A DNA stretch of 64,000 nt from Leptothermofonsia sp049200465 (GTDB lineage: Bacteria; Cyanobacteriota; Cyanobacteriia; Leptolyngbyales; Leptolyngbyaceae). Both the position numbers and the translations under genes were made by a program. The stretch covers positions 868,001 through 932,000 of the forward strand of contig NZ_CP120836.1 of NCBI RefSeq assembly GCF_049200465.1. The letters are read 5' to 3'. Below are positions 9,947-19,162 of the stretch, piece after piece. The first letter of the stretch is position 1, and the number at the start of each line of letters is the position of its first letter. The notes under the pieces were generated by a model, which worked only from the letters and a program-made list of their open reading frames with translations, searched no databases and was not told where the DNA came from.

Positions 9947-10034
9947 GCTTGAATAAACAACTCAACGAGTAAAAATACGTATACCTAGCGTTTTCAGTAT
10001 AGCGAGAAGCGTTGACCAGGGATGAGTTATGCGG

Positions 10035-10406
10035 CTACCGTTCTTCCCGTGCTTGCAGCACAATAAATTGTCCAAATACGCCCAGCGTTTCAAAGTGGTA
10101 AGACGGCAGCCAGTTGCTGATGGCCAGGTCGGTGGTATACACACTTAAAAAGAAGTAGTTACGCCACTCGGTGCCCTGGGAGATGAACCGGCGAATTTCT
10201 GCCTGGTTCGTACTCAGCAGCGTTTCACACTGGGTTCTACCAATAAGGGGCACCTTGGGGCAAAGGTTTTCTCCGGCATAGACAATCAAAGCTTGGGTTG
10301 CAAACGCTTCGTAGGCATCCTGTCGGGGATTAGTGGCTGCCATGATGGCTCCCAGGGCTGCGACGAAAAGCCCACCTGCGATCGCCACAATCTTCCATCT
10401 CTTCAT
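10035..10406 (-). CDS. DUF4359 family small secreted or membrane-anchored protein
   Basis: A 123-residue protein from the ATG at 10406, which has AGGAG 4 bp upstream; an upstream in-frame start would add nine Cys-rich residues without a better site. It opens with a basic N-terminus and a hydrophobic segment ending MAATNP, then a soluble part with two cysteines (LCPKVPL...TQCETLL) that could form a disulphide. This matches my memory of the cyanobacterial DUF4359 family, whose function is unknown. It lies 30 bp after the kinase-like gene on the same strand, suggesting co-transcription. Confidence 0.75.
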   Translation of the reverse strand: MKRWKIVAIAGGLFVAALGAIMAATNPRQDAYEAFATQALIVYAGENLCPKVPLIGRTQCETLLSTNQAEIRRFISQGTEWRNYFFLSVYTTDLAISNWLPSYHFETLGVFGQFIVLQAREER

Positions 10407-10436
10407 ACAACTCCTGCAACAACCTGATAACAACCG

Positions 10437-11876
10437 CTACGGATTATATTTATCCATCACCTTGAGCCATAGAAAGCTGATCACCACCAGCCCCAAACAC
10501 AGAAAAATCCCGACGGACGTTAGCTCAATTTCACCTGTATCTACCTTAGAGCGGCTGAGAAAGATGAGTAATACGAAAACACCTGTCAAAGATGCCATCG
10601 TGGTTCCTAGCTTGCTCCAGTTCACAGGGTTGCTGTTGGAAGGAAGAGGGACAGAGGATTGATTGATGGAAGTCTGTTGAATCTGGGTTGCAATTTGATT
10701 GGCGATCGTTTGGCTCATCGCTCGAATCGTTTGCAGGAGGTTTTTGGGTGCTGGCAGAGTGGCGGCAAGAGATCGAGAGTTCCACCCCTGAATACGCTTT
10801 TCTACCGTAGTTTTGGCTTGCTTCAAAGCTTTGACGGCTGGATTGTTAGAAGGGCTTGCCAGAGTTGGGAAAATATCAACCCCCAGATGGGCTTTGCGAT
10901 CGCACCAGTAGCAGTGACCATAGGTTTTGCTGTACCAGTGATTTTTCACCTTTCTGCACGACACCAGTTCCGAACGGGCTGCCTTTAATGCCTTCACCCA
11001 GTCCGCAGGGGTGGGACGCAAGTCGGGATTGGAATGTCCACTGTTAAAGCAGCGTAAAAAGCAATTCTGCAATTCTGGATGAATCACATCTAAGGGAATG
11101 GTCAGCGGTCCTGGTTGAATCAGGCTATGGGGAGCATAGCACCAGAAGCCCTGGCGCAGCAGCTCATTTGGAGGTGGGGAATCGCCTTCTCCAATCCACT
11201 TCCCCTTGAAGGGATAATCGCCAAAGAGCAGCAGATGAATAATAATGCTCAGCCGGAAGCGATCGTGAACTTCCGTTTGCTCAATCGTTGCCAGTGTTTT
11301 TCCCATCAATTCGACGGGGGTGAAACCTTCTGACCCAACCAGGCAAGGAAAAATTTCCCCTGTTTCAGGATGGCGTACCTGAAAGGAGTCAGTATCAATG
11401 ATGGCGGGCAGGGCGCGATCGTTGACCAAAATATTTTCTGGTTTAATGTCGCCTAAAACATAACCCGCCCGATGAATGGCCCAAATGATGGAGGCAATGT
11501 TCATCGCTGTCGTATGCAGGTACAGCCAGTTGAATCCGGGTAAAACCTTCTGCCGACGCAGGGGATTGTAAATGTCCAGAAGCTGCACGCTATTTGAAAT
11601 CTCTGGCATTAGAAACCCGACATAGGTTCCACTGGCATCTTTAAGCAACGATTTGGGCCATGCGAAAGAAATGTGATTGATTTCCGCGTTGGGGTCCACT
11701 GGCGGATGGGCAACCATCACCTCTAACTTGCGGATCCGGCGCACATCAGGGGAATGATACACCTTTGCCAGAATCCCGCTCAAATTGGTTTGCCATACTT
11801 CCCCTTCTCCACTTCTGGCGATCTGCCGAATCAGGGAAATGGATTGGTTGGTGGTGGCACAGGTAAGACAGCGCAT
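10437..11876 (-). CDS. kinase-like protein with zinc-ribbon segment and C-terminal membrane helices
   Basis: About 479 residues. SGEGEVWQT near residue 25 resembles a glycine-rich loop, AKVYH supplies the likely ATP-binding lysine, HRAGYVLGDIKPENILV is a catalytic-loop equivalent, and IIDTDSF replaces the usual DFG with DTD. Such proteins form the atypical YegI-like kinase group. After the kinase region a Cys pair in HCYWCDRK suggests a metal-binding knuckle, and two hydrophobic segments close the protein (about 430-450 and 458-478). Start chosen at the ATG that gives MRCLTC; a TTG 30 bp upstream is also in frame. The target is unknown. The phosphatase and VWA genes that often accompany this group are absent here. 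Confidence 0.75.
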   Translation of the reverse strand: MRCLTCATTNQSISLIRQIARSGEGEVWQTNLSGILAKVYHSPDVRRIRKLEVMVAHPPVDPNAEINHISFAWPKSLLKDASGTYVGFLMPEISNSVQLLDIYNPLRRQKVLPGFNWLYLHTTAMNIASIIWAIHRAGYVLGDIKPENILVNDRALPAIIDTDSFQVRHPETGEIFPCLVGSEGFTPVELMGKTLATIEQTEVHDRFRLSIIIHLLLFGDYPFKGKWIGEGDSPPPNELLRQGFWCYAPHSLIQPGPLTIPLDVIHPELQNCFLRCFNSGHSNPDLRPTPADWVKALKAARSELVSCRKVKNHWYSKTYGHCYWCDRKAHLGVDIFPTLASPSNNPAVKALKQAKTTVEKRIQGWNSRSLAATLPAPKNLLQTIRAMSQTIANQIATQIQQTSINQSSVPLPSNSNPVNWSKLGTTMASLTGVFVLLIFLSRSKVDTGEIELTSVGIFLCLGLVVISFLWLKVMDKYNP

Positions 11877-11995
11877 CGCAGGAAAGCTAGGGAAACGAAT
11901 TGACAACTCTGAACCGATCGCGGAGCTAAACCGATCTAAGGTAACAGGTCTGTTCCCCTTACTTCAAACTTCTTATCTCAAGTCTTCTCGCAGAG

Positions 11996-12087
11996 ATAAG
12001 TAGGTAGCCATAATTAATTGTAAAAGGGGGGTTTACCCACTTCACCCCCGAAATTATCCTTAATCTAATTGTGCCTAGCTACTTACT
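11996..12087. repeat. AAGTAGGTAG-ended palindromic repeat, copy 1
   Basis: It begins TAAGTAGGTAGCCATAATTA and ends with the inverted counterpart CCTAGCTACTTA. Copies lie at 29170-29290, 43403-43520 and, truncated, near 38399. The interior has a G-run arm and a C-run arm that can fold back. This copy sits between the starts of one gene pair and the end of the next. Confidence 0.8.
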
Positions 12088-12140
12088 TAAGTCTAGAAGT
12101 TTTTGGGGTTGCGGCTGTATAAATATTGACTCTCTAGTGC

Positions 12141-12425
12141 TCACTTTCCTATTTGTCTTGCCAGCTTCACCATATCAATCAACGTATGATGAGCATCTTC
12201 TGCACCCTGCAAAGGGTGGTCAAACTCAATCCGGACAGATGTTTCGGTTCCATTAACCTGAGTCAAAAGATCCATGCCCAGGGCATCGATGGAGAGCATT
12301 TTTGCAGCAGTCGCTTCCCCAGCATTGGCAAATGTTTTGGCATAGAGTAATACCGCATCTGCGTGATCGTCGTTCATATGCCGACAAATGCGATCGCTCA
12401 CTTCAGGGGTAATTGATTCAGTCAT
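12141..12425 (-). CDS. DUF2470 domain protein
   Basis: A 94-residue protein from the ATG at 12425 (MTESITPEVSDRICRHMNDD); longer in-frame starts run back into the neighbouring gene. The segment DRICRHMNDDHADAVLLYAKTFA and the later MDLLTQ...VRIEFDHPL are typical of DUF2470, the small domain found alone or fused to heme-binding HugZ-type proteins. In cyanobacteria and chloroplasts such domains are linked to heme or tetrapyrrole handling; this is family knowledge, not shown here. It follows the secreted-protein gene by 10 bp and is probably co-transcribed. Confidence 0.85.
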   Translation of the reverse strand: MTESITPEVSDRICRHMNDDHADAVLLYAKTFANAGEATAAKMLSIDALGMDLLTQVNGTETSVRIEFDHPLQGAEDAHHTLIDMVKLARQIGK

Positions 12426-12435
12426 ATCATTCTGT

Positions 12436-12861
12436 TCAATCTTTACGACGAATAAAGTACTCTGCGGTATTTTGCAGGGGAGAGCGATAGAGAAACAGTT
12501 CTTTCCCGTTGGGTAGGGTGAAGATGTAGTAAACCACCTCTGACCAGGATAGCTGCTGATTGCGTGGAATTCCCCGATTTTCTGGAAAGTAGCCACCGTG
12601 TTTAACCACAATGTACCCGTTCAGTATGGTGGTAGCCGCATCCACAATGGTTTGATAGTTGCCTTCAAAGTTAGGGTCAGTTCGCAGATCCACCAGGCTA
12701 CCACCTGAAAGGGTTGTGCTGCGGGCGGATAGCATTCTCACCTGATTTAACAACAAGACTCCCCTCCGAATAGGGGTTTGAGCAAAAGTGATCGGATTCA
12801 ACAGGGTCAGAAGGATGGTCAGGACTGCTAGCCTGACCATCCAGCGGAATTTAGCCATCAT
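12436..12861 (-). CDS. small secreted protein of unknown function
   Basis: A 141-residue protein starting at a double ATG at 12861, preceded by GAGG 8 bp away. A signal peptide is clear (MMAKFRWMVRLAVLTILLTL, then NPITFAQ with cleavage expected after AQ-type residues). The mature part is about 110 residues with no motif I recognise; it contains YQTIVDAATTILNGYIVVKHGGYFP and a Trp/Tyr-rich C-terminal half. It is tightly coupled to the DUF2470 gene. Likely conserved in cyanobacteria, but I cannot name a family. Confidence 0.7.
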   Translation of the reverse strand: MMAKFRWMVRLAVLTILLTLLNPITFAQTPIRRGVLLLNQVRMLSARSTTLSGGSLVDLRTDPNFEGNYQTIVDAATTILNGYIVVKHGGYFPENRGIPRNQQLSWSEVVYYIFTLPNGKELFLYRSPLQNTAEYFIRRKD

Positions 12862-13206
12862 GTTTGGTACCTCTATAGGCAAATGGGTTTTCGGTACCCA
12901 ATTAGTTCAGTTTCCCCTGTCAGGGACAAAATCAACAACTGGTGTTGTGGCAAAAATTGTTCTGGCAAGAGCTTTTTAAGGATCTGAAAATCCTAAAAAC
13001 TAGCCTCGACCAAATCTCTTTCCTTTCGTGCCAGGATCAGCACCCACCCATATTTTGGTTACCTGGCATGATGGAATGGCAAGAAGTGGGCGAACATGGG
13101 TAACAATGCCAGGCAAAAAGACGTAGATTATTGCATTTGAGTGCCCGTTGAGTTTAGATAGAAATAGAACATTTGTACTATAGGCCAATTCCTTGGGGGT
13201 GGTTCT

Positions 13207-13978
13207 ATGCGCCATGAAGACGACGAGTATTACAGCGATCGCGAAGGCGGCATATATTTTTTGAGAAGCCTGGGTTTGATGGTGGCAGGTGGGTTGGTGG
13301 CAGTAGGGTTAATGGCTTCATTGGAAGTTTGGCAAGTGGGCGATCGCTTTCTCAATGCTCTCAGCAACCTTCTCAATTTCAACGCTCCCCCAACCCCACC
13401 TAAAGTAGACGTTCAGTCTAGGGTGATTCAACAAGTACGGGAAATGAGTGAACTCACTACAGCGGCTTTTACGATGCAGGCAGTAGTCCCTACTAGTCAG
13501 GATAATAGCCTGGGTGGGTTCGTGATTGGCACCACGAAACTGCTTTACATTGCCTATGGTGAAGTGAAAGCAGGGGTTGACCTCAGCCAACTTAGGGATG
13601 AAAACGTTGAGGTGGCAGGGGGAAACATTCAGGTTCAGTTACCCCCACCCCGGATTCTGGACAGCAAGATTGATGTCAATCGTTCCAATGTGTATGACTA
13701 CAACCGGGGGAATTTTGGGGTTGGGACCGGATGTAGCCCCCGAACTCCAGAAGCTGGCGCAGCAGGAAGCTCTGAAGAAGATAGTAGAAGCAGCCTGCAC
13801 CGATGGATTGTTGACCAAAGCCAGCGATCGCGCCCAACTCGTTGTCACCCAACTCCTCAACACGGCTGGCTACAAAACGGTTTCCGTAGAGGTGCAACCA
13901 CCCTCTGCCGATGCCTGTAGAGCGGAAGTGGGGGCGGGGGGAGTGAGGGGGTGGAGGGGTGGAGGGGTGGAGGGGTAA
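13207..13978 (+). pseudogene. DUF4230 family membrane protein, frameshifted
   Basis: The first part (from the ATG at 13207) has an acidic N-terminus, a transmembrane segment (residues about 18-42) and a DUF4230-like body ending KIDVNRSNVYDYNRGNFG. Coding then continues in the +1 frame as LGPDVAPELQKLAQQEALKK to the family-like C-terminus ending ADACRAEV. The switch falls at the GGGG run 13717-13720: removing one G restores NFGLGPDVAPEL. The original frame runs on into unrelated sequence to 13920. The restored frame ends in a GGGGTGGA minisatellite that adds about a dozen odd residues. It could be a real pseudogene or a homopolymer error. Confidence 0.75.
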
Positions 13979-13985
13979 GGGAGTG
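13940..13985. repeat. GGGGTGGA minisatellite
   Basis: Several near-perfect copies of GTGGAGGG/GGAGGGGT at 13951-13977, preceded by G-rich irregular sequence. Similar G/A-rich tracts recur at 16165-16200, 41820-41860 and 46515-46570. Confidence 0.75.
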
Positions 13986-14039
13986 AGGGACGTAAAGAGC
14001 AATCACCCTATCACCTATCTACCCCTCATTCCTCACTCG

Positions 14040-14117
14040 GCGTTGCTGAATTTGGATATGAAATAGGTGCTGTATGCTCGAAAATTCATTTCGATTCATT
14101 CTGCTTTTCAGCAACGC
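14040..14117. repeat. GCGTTGCTGAA-ended repeat (copy 1, reverse)
   Basis: A 78-bp element with perfect 11-bp terminal inverted repeats, GCGTTGCTGAA and TTCAGCAACGC. Two more copies lie in the opposite orientation at 57848-57927 and 60758-60838. The size and ends fit a MITE. Confidence 0.85.
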
Positions 14118-14208
14118 CCCTTACTCCTCATTTCCTCTAACAACCAACAACTAACAACTGAACCTTCACCCATCGTCCTATGACTCCATCACCCCTCCAC
14201 CCCCTCAC

Positions 14209-15579
14209 TTAACTAACAACTAGCGACTCCAACGTGGTTACAAAGTCTGGATAAGAAATAGCGGCGGCTTCTGCCCGTTGAATGGTGGTGGTGCCGCTGG
14301 CGTTGAGGGCGGCGATCGCCAGGCTCATGGCGATTCGGTGGTCGGTGTGGCTATCAACTTCGGTTCCGGTCAGGGTTTCGCCACCTATAATCTCCATGCC
14401 GTCGGATAGTTCAGTCACGCGGACACCCATCCGGTTTAGCTGGTTTGCTATTACAGCGATGCGATCGCTCTCCTTCACCCGCAATTCAGCCGCGTCCTGG
14501 ATAACAGTTGTGCCTTCAGCAAATGCAGCGGCTACAGCCAGAATGGGGATTTCATCAATCAGACGGGGCACCAGATCGCCCGCAATTCGGCAGGCTTTCA
14601 GGGGCATCTGACTGGTGCTTCCGGCATAACGGACGTGGAGATCGACAATGGGTTCTCCCGCCGCTTCTCGATAATTCTCCTGGGTGATATCCGCACCCAT
14701 CATTTCCAGCGCTTCCAGGACTCCCGTACGAGTTGGGTTAACTCCCACATTTTCAATCGTCAGGTCAGAGCCAGGCACGATCGCCCCCGCCACCAGCCAG
14801 AACGCGGCTGAACTAATATCGCCTGGGACGATTACGGTCTGCCCTTTTAGTTTTGCAGGGCCAGTCACTGTCACGCTACAGGTCTCCAGGTCTACAGTCA
14901 GGTCTGCCCCAAAGGCTTTCAGCATTCGTTCACTGTGGTCGCGCGAGAGGGCAGGCTCCGTCACGGTTGTCTGTCCTTCTGTCATCAGCCCTGCTAGCAG
15001 AAGGCAGGATTTGACCTGAGCGGAAGCAATGGGAGAGTGATAATGGATGGGACGGAGGGACTGCCCCTGGACGGCCAGCGGCGCCAGAGAAGCTTCTTTT
15101 CGTCCCCATATTTCTGCGCCCATCTGCCGCAGTGGATTGACCACACGGGACATAGGGCGCGATCTCAGCGAACTATCTCCCGTGACCGTGAAAAATCGAC
15201 CCGGATGGGACGCTAGAATGCCCAGCATTAACCGTAGCGTGGTACCAGAATTTCCCGCATCTAACACATCCAGCGGTTCCAGCAGTTGTCCCAACCCAAT
15301 CCCCTGCACCTTGACCAGGGTGGTATTGAGTTCAGAAATGTCTGCCCCCATTGCCTGAAAACACTTAGCTGTGCTGCGTGGGTCTTCTCCCAGCAATAAC
15401 CCCTCAATCGTCGTTTCTCCTTCGGCCAGCGCTCCCAACATCAACGCCCGGTGAGAAATGGATTTATCTCCTGGAACGCGGATGCGCCCTCGCAAAGACA
15501 GCCCGGTGGTAGGTCGGGTAATGATTAGATCGTGCTGGGACTCTGAGACATTCAGGGAAATTGCGCTCGGAACTGGCAT
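14209..15579 (-). CDS. aroA: 3-phosphoshikimate 1-carboxyvinyltransferase (EPSP synthase)
   Basis: A 456-residue enzyme of the shikimate pathway that joins shikimate-3-phosphate and phosphoenolpyruvate. Recognisable blocks: RVPGDKSISHRALMLGALAEG near residue 33 (substrate-binding Lys/Ser), LDAGNSGTTLRLMLG near 105 and the C-terminal DSHTDHRIAMSLAIA. The length is normal. It is cytosolic. The gene diverges from the conserved unknown gene at 15624 with 44 bp between the starts. Confidence 0.96.
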   Translation of the reverse strand: MPVPSAISLNVSESQHDLIITRPTTGLSLRGRIRVPGDKSISHRALMLGALAEGETTIEGLLLGEDPRSTAKCFQAMGADISELNTTLVKVQGIGLGQLLEPLDVLDAGNSGTTLRLMLGILASHPGRFFTVTGDSSLRSRPMSRVVNPLRQMGAEIWGRKEASLAPLAVQGQSLRPIHYHSPIASAQVKSCLLLAGLMTEGQTTVTEPALSRDHSERMLKAFGADLTVDLETCSVTVTGPAKLKGQTVIVPGDISSAAFWLVAGAIVPGSDLTIENVGVNPTRTGVLEALEMMGADITQENYREAAGEPIVDLHVRYAGSTSQMPLKACRIAGDLVPRLIDEIPILAVAAAFAEGTTVIQDAAELRVKESDRIAVIANQLNRMGVRVTELSDGMEIIGGETLTGTEVDSHTDHRIAMSLAIAALNASGTTTIQRAEAAAISYPDFVTTLESLVVS

Positions 15580-15623
15580 GGGGATCGGTTAGACTTATTG
15601 GACTGCGTAAGCAATCGTACCCC

Positions 15624-16115
15624 ATGCTCACCCACTATCGCAGACCTGTTTGCCTCTCCTTCATCTCTACAGACTTTCCAATTTGCACGGAGATTGAGAC
15701 AGTCGCGACCCTCTACCAGAAGGATGATGAGCGATTTCATTTGCTATTAACGGAGCCCATTGTTCGCGATCGCGATTTTGACATCGAGGGGCAAGAAATT
15801 CCTGCCATGCCCTATGGAGAGACTCCCCGGCTTTTATGGCTGGAGTTTTCTCCTTACCGAGTGACTCTGACAATGCAGGGAAACGGTCAATTCAGCTATC
15901 GCCATCTACTGGAGCGGGGTGTGTATGGATTCAGCCGCTACTGTCTGCATAGCAATACCTCCAGCCAAAATCACCAACTTTGCCTGCGCAACTATGCCCG
16001 CAACCTTGTTTTAGAAGGGAAACCTCTGCCTGATTTCTTCCGCGTCGAATATGAACTCTGGGCAGATCGGGTGGCTATGGGACGCTATGTCATCAATCTG
16101 GAGATTCATCATTAG
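15624..16115 (+). CDS. conserved cyanobacterial protein of unknown function
   Basis: About 163 residues from the ATG at 15624 (MLTHYRRPVC). An in-frame start at 15561 would overlap aroA on the other strand, so the shorter form is preferred. The protein is soluble, with a compact mix of hydrophobic and charged residues and the phrases LLWLEFSPYRVTLTMQG, YGFSRYCLHS and YVINLEIHH. I recognise no catalytic motif. Codon use and HIP1 sites match its neighbours, and it has no obvious partner gene. Confidence 0.7.
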   Translation: MLTHYRRPVCLSFISTDFPICTEIETVATLYQKDDERFHLLLTEPIVRDRDFDIEGQEIPAMPYGETPRLLWLEFSPYRVTLTMQGNGQFSYRHLLERGVYGFSRYCLHSNTSSQNHQLCLRNYARNLVLEGKPLPDFFRVEYELWADRVAMGRYVINLEIHH

Positions 16116-16209
16116 AAGAGAACAGAAAGAAGAAACAAGAGAAAAAAGCCAGGAGACAGGAGGCAGGAGGGGGATGGGGGGATGGGGGGTGTGATGGAGT
16201 AATGGATGT

Positions 16210-16412
16210 AAAGGGGATTGATCTGTTTTTTGGTGGCAATCCTGGAAAGGGGATCGAGGGAATCAGGGGTTGTCAAATTTTTTTTGGCAATCCTGGAAAG
16301 GGAGTCAAGGGAATCAGGGTTTCAGGGAGTTAGAACCCTGTTTCCAGAACACTTTCGGGAATCAGAGTTTCAAAGAGCCAAAGCCCCATTTCTAGAACAG
16401 CCTCAGTAGTAT
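16210..16412 (+). repeat. GGCAATCCTGGAAAGG repeat cluster, copy 1
   Basis: The unit TGGCAATCCTGGAAAGGG, followed by TCRAGGGAATCAGGG, occurs twice in tandem and runs into a TTTCAGGGAGTTAGAACCC segment and CCCCATTTCTAGAACAGCC. A single inverted copy lies at 46585-46672. A short open frame through this cluster reads only the repeat and is not annotated as a gene. It sits in a 450-bp spacer that also holds G-rich and C-rich simple sequence. Confidence 0.8.
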
Positions 16413-16575
16413 CCCATCCCCCCACCCACCACCCAACCCCCAACCCCTCACCCCCATCAGTTTTTCACCTCACACCTCGCACCTCACTTGACCAACAATC
16501 AACAGCCAACAACTAACCACTAACAACTCCTCCTCTCCGGTTAAATTAGAATGTTGACGATCAGGGAGACCAGTT

Positions 16576-17136
16576 GTGCAGTGTCCAAAGGATAGGAAGA
16601 CTGATCTGAATAGCAGTGTGTTGATGGGACAGTTGAGTGTTCGCTGTTGCCCGGATTGTCAGGGAGTGTGGATTCCGCCTGAGGACTATGTTAGCTGGCA
16701 GGAGAAACAGCCTGAAATTGAGGATCTATCTACGTTAATTGATCGGGTTCTGGAAACTGACTCGATGCCAGCGCCTACGGATAGGATGGCTTCCTTATGC
16801 CCTTATTGCAGTTGTTATCTGGCGAGGGTAAAGGTCAGCACGAAAACGCCATTTTACGTGGAACGCTGCCCCAACTGTAAGGGAATCTGGTGCGATCGCG
16901 GTGAATGGGAAGTACTGGAAAAAACAGGCTTACACACCATTCTGGATCGGCTGTTTTCTACCGATTGGCAGGCGCTGGTAAGGGAACGGGAACTATTTGC
17001 CCAGGAACGCCGCGCCACGATTGACAAACTTGGCCCCGAACTGGCGGCTCGTATTTTTGAACTGGCTGAAATTTTAGAGCAGCATCCGAACGGGGATTTT
17101 GGGGTTGCCTATTTAATGCGGAGGTTTGATAAGTAG
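16576..17136 (+). CDS. TFIIB-type zinc-ribbon protein
   Basis: A 186-residue protein that starts at GTG with GGGAG 7 bp upstream. It has two zinc-ribbon units of the zf-TFIIB type: CPKD...CCPDCQGVW at the N-terminus, and CPYCSCYL...ERCPNCKGIWCDRGEWEVLE at about residues 75-115. The C-terminal 70 residues look helical and charged. Proteins of this type are widespread and mostly uncharacterised; nucleic-acid or protein binding is a guess. It ends 5 bp before the ABC ATPase gene and so is likely in the same transcript. Confidence 0.85.
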   Translation: MQCPKDRKTDLNSSVLMGQLSVRCCPDCQGVWIPPEDYVSWQEKQPEIEDLSTLIDRVLETDSMPAPTDRMASLCPYCSCYLARVKVSTKTPFYVERCPNCKGIWCDRGEWEVLEKTGLHTILDRLFSTDWQALVRERELFAQERRATIDKLGPELAARIFELAEILEQHPNGDFGVAYLMRRFDK

Positions 17137-17141
17137 CCGCA

Positions 17142-18845
17142 ATGAGTGATGCGCTGTTTCAGGTTGAACATTTGCGGGTTGCCTATCCTCAACGGGGAAG
17201 GGGACAGATTTCCTGGGCTGTTGATGGTGTTTCGTTTAGCTTGAACCCCGGTGAAAAGCTGGGGTTGGTGGGTGAGTCGGGTTGTGGTAAGTCTACCCTG
17301 GGGCGGGCGGCGATGCGGTTGCTGTCGGAAGATACCCGAATTGAAGGACGGGTGATGTTTGCCGGACAGCCAGTGTTCGATTTGCAGCCTGCGGAACTGC
17401 GCCGATTTCGGGGAGAGTCGGTGGCGATCATCTTTCAAGATCCGATGACTCGGCTCAACCCGTTAATGACGATTGGCGAACATTGTCTGGAGACGCTGCG
17501 ATCGCACCATCCCCAATTGTCTCAAAGGCAGGCGAAGGAACGGGCGATGGCAGTTTTGGAAGCGGTTAAGATTCCTGCTAACCGATGGTCCCAATATCCC
17601 CATGAATTCAGTGGTGGAATGCGGCAACGGGTTGCGATCGCCCTGGCGCTACTACTGAACCCAAAGCTGATCGTTGCCGATGAACCCACAACCAGCCTGG
17701 ATGTGACCGTATCTGCCCAAATTTTGCAGGAACTCACGCGGCTTTGCGATGAGCGGCAGATGGCCTTACTGCTGATTTCCCACGACCTGGCAATGATTGG
17801 CGAGTATTGCGATCGCATCGCCGTGATGTACAACGGTAAGTTTGTCGAAACCGGGAGTACGGAGTCAATCTTGCAGAATCCCCAGCATGGGTATACGCGA
17901 TCGCTCTTAAAAGCCGCATTGCACCTGCAGTCCGTTGAAGAGAAGAGTGATGTCGAAAATTCAGTCCAGTCCTCCTTTCCATCCCCCCCAATCCCCAATC
18001 CCCAATCCTCAAGCCCTACCCCCCTCCTCCGCATTCAAAACCTGAAGCAGTACTATACTCTGGAACAAAACTTCATCACCCAGCTACTGTCCAGGGGTAA
18101 CCAAACAATCAAAGCCGTAGATGACATTAGCCTGGAGTTACATCTAGGTGAAACGTTGGGATTGGTGGGAGAATCGGGCTGCGGGAAAAGCACCCTGTCG
18201 CGGTCAATCTTACAACTGATTCGTCCGACCTCAGGCACAGTGGAGTTTTGGGGACAAGATCTGACGCGGCTTGATCGGCAGACTCTCAGACAGCAGCGAC
18301 GCCAGATGCAGATGGTGTTTCAAGATCCACACGCCTGCCTCAACCCCATGATGACTGTAGGAGAAAGTATTGCTGACCCATTGCTGATCCATCACCTGGC
18401 AACACCGTTGGAGGCAGAAGCCCAGGTCAAGAAAATGCTGGAGCGGGTTGGTTTAACTCCAGTAGAAGAGTTTTATGGACGCTACCCATCAGAACTATCG
18501 GGAGGGCAACAGCAACGGGTTGCGATCGCCCGTGCCCTGATTACCCAACCCCAACTCGTAATCTGCGATGAGCCGGTGAGTATGCTGGATGCCACTGTGC
18601 AAACGCAGGTGCTGGAATTGATGCGAGAGTTGAAGCAAGAATTTAATCTGACCTACTTGTTCATCACCCATGATCTCTGGGTGGCAAGATTCTTCTGCAA
18701 TCGCATTGCCGTTATGAATGCAGGCAAGATTGTAGAGTTGGGTCAAACCCAGGAAATTTTTAGCAATCCTCAACATCCTTACACTCAGACCCTACTCCAG
18801 GCAGCTCCTCTTTTAGCGAGAACTGGACCGTCTGCAGGTCGGTAG
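17142..18845 (+). CDS. peptide/nickel-type ABC transporter, fused double ATPase
   Basis: A 567-residue protein carrying two complete ABC ATPases, equivalent to DppD and DppF joined. The first Walker A is GESGCGKST at residues 44-52, with signature FSGGMRQR and Walker B LIVADEP. The second Walker A is near 343, with signature LSGGQQQR and VICDEP. It energises uptake of oligopeptides or similar solutes at the inner face of the plasma membrane. The linker, about residues 264-296, is Ser/Pro-rich and encoded by C/T-rich spacer-like sequence. No permease or binding protein is adjacent; the DppB-like permease at 39698 could belong to the same system. Confidence 0.92.
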   Translation: MSDALFQVEHLRVAYPQRGRGQISWAVDGVSFSLNPGEKLGLVGESGCGKSTLGRAAMRLLSEDTRIEGRVMFAGQPVFDLQPAELRRFRGESVAIIFQDPMTRLNPLMTIGEHCLETLRSHHPQLSQRQAKERAMAVLEAVKIPANRWSQYPHEFSGGMRQRVAIALALLLNPKLIVADEPTTSLDVTVSAQILQELTRLCDERQMALLLISHDLAMIGEYCDRIAVMYNGKFVETGSTESILQNPQHGYTRSLLKAALHLQSVEEKSDVENSVQSSFPSPPIPNPQSSSPTPLLRIQNLKQYYTLEQNFITQLLSRGNQTIKAVDDISLELHLGETLGLVGESGCGKSTLSRSILQLIRPTSGTVEFWGQDLTRLDRQTLRQQRRQMQMVFQDPHACLNPMMTVGESIADPLLIHHLATPLEAEAQVKKMLERVGLTPVEEFYGRYPSELSGGQQQRVAIARALITQPQLVICDEPVSMLDATVQTQVLELMRELKQEFNLTYLFITHDLWVARFFCNRIAVMNAGKIVELGQTQEIFSNPQHPYTQTLLQAAPLLARTGPSAGR

Positions 18846-18889
18846 AAATAAGCAACCTTTATGAGGTATAAACCGCCTATGGCAAAATT

Positions 18890-19135
18890 TCAAGAGTAAT
18901 CTGACTGTCCTCTTGAGTAATCAGCCACAAGTCCCCGTAACTCAACCATACCGGCGGCTAAATTAGCAATCTGCCCAGAATTAGCATTCACCACAGCCCA
19001 GACCTAAGCCATCTGTTGCTGAATCTGCTGGTTGAATTGCTGCTGCTGTTGGGCACTTTCGGCCAAAAATTGCTGAATGTCGGCAATTCCAACGGTGTGC
19101 TGCGGAACCACCTGTTCTAACTCTTCGACAGTCAT
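18890..19135 (-). pseudogene. decayed small cyanobacterial ORF with in-frame stop
   Basis: From the ATG at 19135 a Gln-rich, helical peptide starts MTVEELEQVVPQHTVGIADI. It is broken by TAG at 19004-19006 after 43 codons, after which the same frame reads VWAVVNANSGQIANLAAGM and on to a TGA at 18890-18892. This resembles the common small coiled-coil proteins of cyanobacteria made of N/Q/A-rich repeats. It starts 27 bp after another short frame on the same strand. Intact readthrough length would be about 81 residues. Function unknown. Confidence 0.5.
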
Positions 19136-19162
19136 TTCAATACTCCAGTTAGTGCCAGCAAG

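Noticed and set aside
16218..16409. 63-codon frame in the 16.2-kb spacer
   Set aside because: The peptide is a direct translation of the GGCAATCCTGGAAAGG repeat; the inverted copy at 46585 gives the same tail (FLEQPQ).
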